In this document: in pieces, positions 59,161 to 64,000 of the stretch
How the letters are laid out: each line of letters opens with the position of its first letter
Position numbering within the stretch: position 1 is the stretch's first letter
Program-made: the position numbers and the translations under genes
The notes under the pieces: generated by a model
The model's database searches: none
Told to the model about the DNA's origin: nothing
The model's input: only the letters and a program-made list of their open reading frames with translations
From: Lates calcarifer
Taxonomy: Eukaryota; Chordata; Actinopteri; Centropomidae
Assembly: GCF_001640805.2 (NCBI RefSeq)
Contig: NC_066853.1
Location: 25,126,378-25,190,377, forward strand
Direction: 5' to 3'
DNA: 64,000 nt

Positions 59161-59815
59161 ACAAAAGTTAGACATGGAGTTCCACAAGAGTCAGTGCTTG
59201 GACCGATTCTCTTCACCTTGTATATGCTTCCCTTGGGAAACATTATCAGGAATCACTCAATAAACTTCCATTGTTGTGCCAATGATACACAACTATATTT
59301 ATCAATGAAACCTAATGATACCTACAGTTGACCCAACTTCAGGCATGCCTTAGGGACATTAAGACTTGGATGACCAGCAACTTTCTACTATTGAACTCAA
59401 ACAAAACCAAAGTTGTTATACTTGGCCCCGAACACCACAGAAATACATTTTCCAATAATGTAGTTATATTAGACGGAATTGCCCTGGCCTCCAGCCCTAC
59501 TGTAAAGAACCTCTGAGTTATCGTTGATCAGAATATGTCCTTTAATTCCCACATAAAGTAAACTTCTAGGACTGCCTTCTTTCACCTGCGTAATAATACC
59601 ACAGTCAGACATTTTCTGTCTCAAAAGGATGCCAAAAAACTAGTCCATGCATTTATTACTTCCAGACTGGACTATTGTAATTCATTATCAGGCTGCGCCA
59701 ACAAGTCTCTAAAGATTCTGCAGTTCATCCAAAATGCTGCAGCATATTTAATGACAGGAACTAGAAACAGAGACCATATTTCTCCCATGTTAGCCTTTCT
59801 ACATTTAGGCAGTGG
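59161..59815 (+). pseudogene. L2-type LINE reverse transcriptase fragment
   Basis: Plus strand gives [20 protein letters not shown] (RT palm; PQGSVLGP normally), [10 protein letters not shown] (catalytic YADDTQLY degraded), LRDIKTWMTSNFLLLNSNKT, FLSQKDAKKLVHAFITSRLD then YCNSL, and LQFIQNAAAYLMTGTR then HISPMLAFLHL. Frames shift and stops occur. It overlaps the RT region kept at 18.1 kb but is a more decayed, separate copy. It ends abruptly near 59815 without a LINE tail. Confidence 0.8.
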
Positions 59816-60410
59816 ACCAAGGGGAGATTTTGTGTATTTAGACGATCCCCACCGAGTGAGGACCTCGTTTTGTGAACAACATCTTCATTTTTCAACAAAT
59901 GAAACAAAAATTGTTGGCACTCTTACCTCTTGCACATTTTTTGATTATCTGTAACTTTGTCTGAGTTACGAACATGTCTTGAAATGTGCTGGGTTTTAAC
60001 TCTGCCGCAGCAGCTGTAAGAAAGAATAATTATGTCAATGTCAATCTTGAACTTGAACCTGTGAGTCTGTGTAGAAAAAGATTGGAAATTAGCATCAAGG
60101 CACAATGACATTATGCACATTACATTTGAGAACCAAACTTTGTCTTTAACTCTTATGGGATAAGCTTGTTATTACATTCTAATCAGAAATATGTGAAAAA
60201 ATTAAGACATGATAACAACTTTCTTGCTGGATGCTAGCCCTATTACAACATAAATGAGGTTCCTTGAGGTTGAATTACAATGCCTGATTCTGTGTGAATA
60301 AGCCCTGAGGTTCTTAAAATAACAATAAATGTGGTGCCACTACCATACATCTGTTATGATGTAATGTGAGTGAGACATAAATGTGTTGTCATCTGCTTCT
60401 TGTTTTTTAG
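59816..60410. other. Spacer, no gene seen
   Basis: No coding or repeat signal recognised. It ends with a polypyrimidine tract and AG (CTTCTTGTTTTTTAG, 60396-60410) that could act as a splice acceptor for the ORF that follows. Confidence 0.45.
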
Positions 60411-61128
60411 TGCTAGGGGTAGAAAGAGAAACAGAAGATTGTGAGGGAACTGCAGCAAAGACACAGTCTCTGAGGTCACACACTGGCACCACACCTGCTG
60501 CCAGACAATGCATAATTTGCAAATATGAATCATACACTCGGAAAAGAATTAAAGAAAAACTGATTCAGTGTGAAACACTCACAGCCGGGAAATTGCTTCT
60601 TGCAGCCAAAGAAAGAGGAGATGAGAGTCTGCTTCTCCACATTCAGGACAGGGATTTAGTGGCCAGTGAAGCAAGATACCACTTCACCTGCTTCAGAGAC
60701 TACACTTACCTGACTAAAAATAAAAATCAGACAACAGAGAGCAACTTGAATGAGAATGGGTACAAGTATATGTGCAACACTGTGATCGAGGAAAGGCTTT
60801 TAAAAAAATGAGAGATGCTACGGCTTTCTCGATTGAATATGCTTTTAAAGACATTATCAGAAAAGGACAGGGACTTATCTACGTACAACTTATATCTACA
60901 TACAAGGCACATTCACTTAAGGCCAGACTTCAAAAGACACATCCTTTCTTAAAAATTCAAAAAGCATCAACATACTTTGTATACATTTATGATTTGACAG
61001 CTGAGGAGATTCTTAACGAAGTTGCCGCCTCCTCCTCTTCCCCCTCATCCCCATCATCCGACAGTGAAGCAGAGGGCAATGAAGCAGACACAGCAAGGTC
61101 TGCACACCATGAATGCGTGGCTTGTTAA
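60411..61128 (+). pseudogene. Unassigned ORF with CxxC...HxxC pattern, one frameshift
   Basis: If the acceptor at 60410 is used, the exon codes GVERETEDCEGTAAK, then QCIICKYESYTRKRIKEKL, GDESLLLHIQDRD and LVASEARYHFTCFRDYTYL, giving a C-x2-C-x53-H-x2-C arrangement that may bind zinc. It breaks at TGA 60809-60811 next to a seven-A run; the adjacent frame continues MRDATAFSIEYAFKDII, then a hydrophilic part and an acidic Ser-rich end (SSSSPSSPSSDSEAEGNE) to TAA 61126-61128. Similar multi-copy fish proteins exist in my memory (CxxC, later YHxxC), of unknown function and probably transposon-linked. No nuclease or recombinase domain is visible. Confidence 0.4.
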
Positions 61129-61171
61129 GCTCTTAATGATTGACACTGGCCAGCTGCCAAATTATCACACT

Positions 61172-61795
61172 TTTCAGAAGAATCAGACTTTATTGCCAAG
61201 TAAGTTTGCACATACAAGGAATTTGTACATTGGTGCTAAAGGACAATTATAATAAAAAGAATAGAGCAAAAAGCAAAAACTATATTTACAGGAACATAAG
61301 TGAAGGAGCATAAATATACATAATTAAATTAAAGTGTAAAGTGTAAAGTGCAAATGTTTGAAGGTGGCAGTGATTGTCTGGGGAGATGTGCATTAATGTA
61401 ACGCATAGATGTACGTTAATGATGATGGGGGAGGGTGAAGCTGTGTTCTTCCTGAAGTTGACAACTATCACCTTCACAGCATTGAGCTCCAGGTTGTTCT
61501 CACTGCACCACATGACCAGCTGATCAATCTCCCTCCTGTAGGCAGACTCATCCCTGCCAGAGATGAGCCCAATGAGGGTGGTGTCGTCAGCAAACTTCAG
61601 CAAAACTTTGACAGACTGGTGACTGGAGGTGCAGCTGTTGGTGTACAGGGAGAAGAGTAGAGGGGAAAGAACACAGCCTTGAGGGGAACCGGTGCTGATG
61701 GTCTCAGAGTCAGAGATGAGTTTTCTCAGCTTCACATGCTGCTGACTTCCGACAGGAAGTCTTAACTTCCAATAATTTTGGAAGTTCACACCACA
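61172..61795 (-). pseudogene. 5'-truncated LINE with RT palm and 3' tail
   Basis: Minus strand codes KLRKLISDSETISTGSPQGC, VLSPLLFSLYTNSC, LKFADDTTLIGLISGRDE (FADD motif intact) and REIDQLVMWCSENNLELNAV, then a degraded end. The 3' UTR ends TTACTTGGCAATAAAGTCTG then ATTCTTCTGA near 61172, the usual end of this fish LINE type with the polyadenylation-like AATAAA. Only the last RT part is present. It lies just after the ORF ending at 61128. Confidence 0.8.
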
Positions 61796-63700
61796 TTAAG
61801 TGAATAATGTAATAGTAATACAAGAAGAATAGTCAGTAATATTGAAATATATATTGAAGTCTCTTGAGCTTCACACGCACTTAAAAGTGAACTATACAAA
61901 TCTGGTCATTTTTCCTCTGGTTTGCTAACCCTCCTCTCGGCCGTGTGCAGCTGTTTTCAATGAAGCCGTTGAGAAATTAATCAGGGGAGCAGTGGATTAT
62001 CATAAACACATTACGATGTGTGTATTTGTGTAGAACACAAATACCGAGTCGGATGTCATTAACAAAACCTAAAATTAGGCTAATGGCTACCTTTACACTT
62101 AACAAATGTCAACAGATGTTATATATCAAATAAATAGCATAGCCAGCATTTTCCAACAAAATTAATACTTACCTACACATGTAGAAGCTTCTTTTTTAGC
62201 TCATAATATTTTGTGGTGTTTTTCGCTGTGTCCACCAGCTTATGTCTGTTTATTTGCAGATAGGGTTGGAAGGTGAGATCCTATCATGCGTGACAACTCA
62301 AAATGTGTGAAGATGCATTATAATGCCACTTGTGATCAGATCACCTGAGACGTATATTAATGCCAGATATGAACAGAGCCATATACATCTCAGTCAGTGT
62401 GTCTCTGTGGTAAGACTAGAGTCACCTTGTTGAATTAGTCCACTATTTAATCAATACTGAATTGTCAAAACAACATTTAACACACACACACGCACGCTCC
62501 TCGTGTCACATCAGGTACTATCACATGACAGAGGTTAAGTTGTGATTTTGTAGTAACTACACTTTATTTGTCCTTACAGATAGTCAAAAATTTCTGTCCA
62601 CACAACCAGCAGGGGCTCACCCAGAGGAAGTACTCATGTAACATTAGATCTAGACTCACATCAAATTGTCACAGGTATTCTTGTCCCCACCGTCATAAAC
62701 ATGATCCACCTGATGCACACACAGATATTTTCTTTGTGTTGTGCATACTATTACTACTAATACAGCTTTCAGAAAATTCCAATGAAATAAATAAACATGA
62801 AAAACAACACAGTAATTACTTGTGGTTTGGCGAAAAATGTCTTTGTCTTCGCTGTGGACACATGGAAATAGCTGAAAAATGAAACTGGGGAGGTGGGAGA
62901 TATTCTTTGTTTGATGTGGTTTCCTGGTTGCAGTTTTAACATCTGTAGTGAATAAACACATAATCTATTTTGGACAATTCCAGTGTCGCACTAAGTCATT
63001 ACAGAGGTGACAAAATAGAGGAATAGTATTTGGCTATACATTCACCATGCCGTCAAATAGTCTGTTCACATCTGTAATAGGCCTAATGATGAGAATATGT
63101 TACAGAATGTCTTCACCCATCTGGTATGTTGTTGTTTTGTAATAAGACTCCAACTTTGGAGCCCACAATGACTCAACATAGGACACCTGATACCCCATGA
63201 AACATTGTGTAAATGTTTTTTCAGAAATGTTAATTTGAGGGCTAACATGTCCCTGGAGGAGATGATATAATCCTAATGTTGTTATGTCATCACGGACATG
63301 TTAGCTCCACACATCAGACTGACAGAGAGGACAAGAGTGCAATAGAACACAATGAACTGTACATTCTACACGTTATGTTGCACTAACCATTACTCAACCA
63401 ACCAACTGGTTATCAGTGATACTGTTTCCTGTCTGTCTTCTTCACTGTCATTACAAATAAATGCATAGAAATGACCAAAATTAGTAATAATTATATATAT
63501 ATATATATATATATATAATGTGTGGGTGTATGTGTGTGTGTGTGTGTTTTCCCAGAGTTTGCAGGAGTAGAATGGGAGGCAGCTATCAGGCTCCTTTACT
63601 ATGGAACCTTCTCCCAGTTTGGGTCTGGGAGGCAGACACCCTCTGCACTTTAAAGAGTAGGCCCCCTTAATTATGCTGTAATAGGCCTAGACTGAGATTT
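61796..63700. other. Intergenic DNA with (TA)n-(TG)n
   Basis: No gene recognised. TA run 63491-63517 and TG run 63531-63548. Short ORFs at 62568-62961 on both strands have no known domain. Confidence 0.5.
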
Positions 63701-64000
63701 CCCATGATGCACTGAGCTTCTCTCTCTCTCTGTCTCTCTCTCCATCAGTATGGATTCATATCGTTTCTTCCCTTTTTCGTAGTATTGTGCTCTTCTGTCT
63801 CTGTCTCCTCTTCTGTCTCTTTCTGCAGGTATTTCTGCCTCTGGAGCTGTAGAGTCTGATCTGTGATGACAAGTCTCCTGCTGCTCCTACAACTCCACTC
63901 AACACCTGCTGCTAGAATTAGAAATTACTAGTACTGCTTCTAGTATTATTGCTACTTTTGCAATTACTACTTTAATTATCACTACTATCATTACTACTAC
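63701..64000 (+). mobile_element. L2 LINE 3' UTR, start (continues past the window)
   Basis: CTTTCTGCAGGTATTTCTGC, AAGTCTCCTGCTGCTCC, CTCAACACCTGCTGCTAG and the following ATT/ACT-rich patch parallel 18825-19040 of the L2 copy at 18 kb (CACTGCAGGGTTCTGCCTCC, GAGTCTCCTGCTGCTCC, CTCAACCCATGATGC, ATT/ACT repeats). The order and strand are the same. The tail lies beyond position 64000. Confidence 0.6.

Overview
The window looks like a teleost fish nuclear genome segment. It has GT-AG introns, AT-rich non-coding DNA, long CA/TG and TA microsatellites, and transposon families typical of fish (Rex3-type and L2-type LINEs, Tc1 elements, piggyBac, a DIRS1-like element and a tRNA-related SINE). I see no bacterial-style operons, rRNA, functional tRNA or CRISPR array.

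The only conserved host gene I can support is the 3' part of an ADAMTS15 orthologue on the plus strand (about 2524-8490). Five coding exons with matching splice phases encode the end of the metalloprotease domain, the disintegrin-like domain, the central thrombospondin repeat (TSR), the Cys-rich domain, the spacer and two C-terminal TSRs, ending at TAA 8488-8490. The exons for signal peptide, propeptide and the zinc-binding catalytic site would lie left of position 1. A probable 3' UTR follows, with AATAAA signals at 9581 and 10340. Intron 5173-7712 holds relics of two Tc1 elements and one LINE endonuclease.

From about 10.4 to 26 kb is a largely quiet intergenic stretch, with microsatellites, one 5'-truncated L2 LINE (18.1-19.4 kb), a possible BED-finger relic, an AT-rich minisatellite and dispersed repeats.

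From 26 to 36.6 kb transposon relics become denser: a Tc1 relic, a THAP-like fragment, a hAT fragment, a nearly complete but mutated Tc1 element (31301-32652), a second Tc1 type (33.3-34.15 kb) and a DIRS1-like Gag region (34.6-36.2 kb). From 36.6 to 49 kb is again mostly quiet.

From 49 to 61.8 kb is the densest mobile-element cluster. It contains a THAP-finger DNA transposon with 14-bp perfect inverted ends (49092-50213). A decayed CACTA/tnp2-like transposon (50386-52916) is inserted cleanly inside a Rex3-type LINE with a 2-bp target duplication. There are further LINE pieces, a TTAA-flanked piggyBac element with all three catalytic Asp codons (56660-58595), an L2 RT piece, and an unassigned ORF with a CxxC...HxxC pattern (60411-61128). 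Another L2 3' region begins near 63.7 kb and runs off the window.

Every mobile-element coding region seen carries stops, frameshifts or truncations, so the window reads as one host gene end followed by an intergenic graveyard of transposons. Assignments come from recognising motifs by eye; no database search was run.
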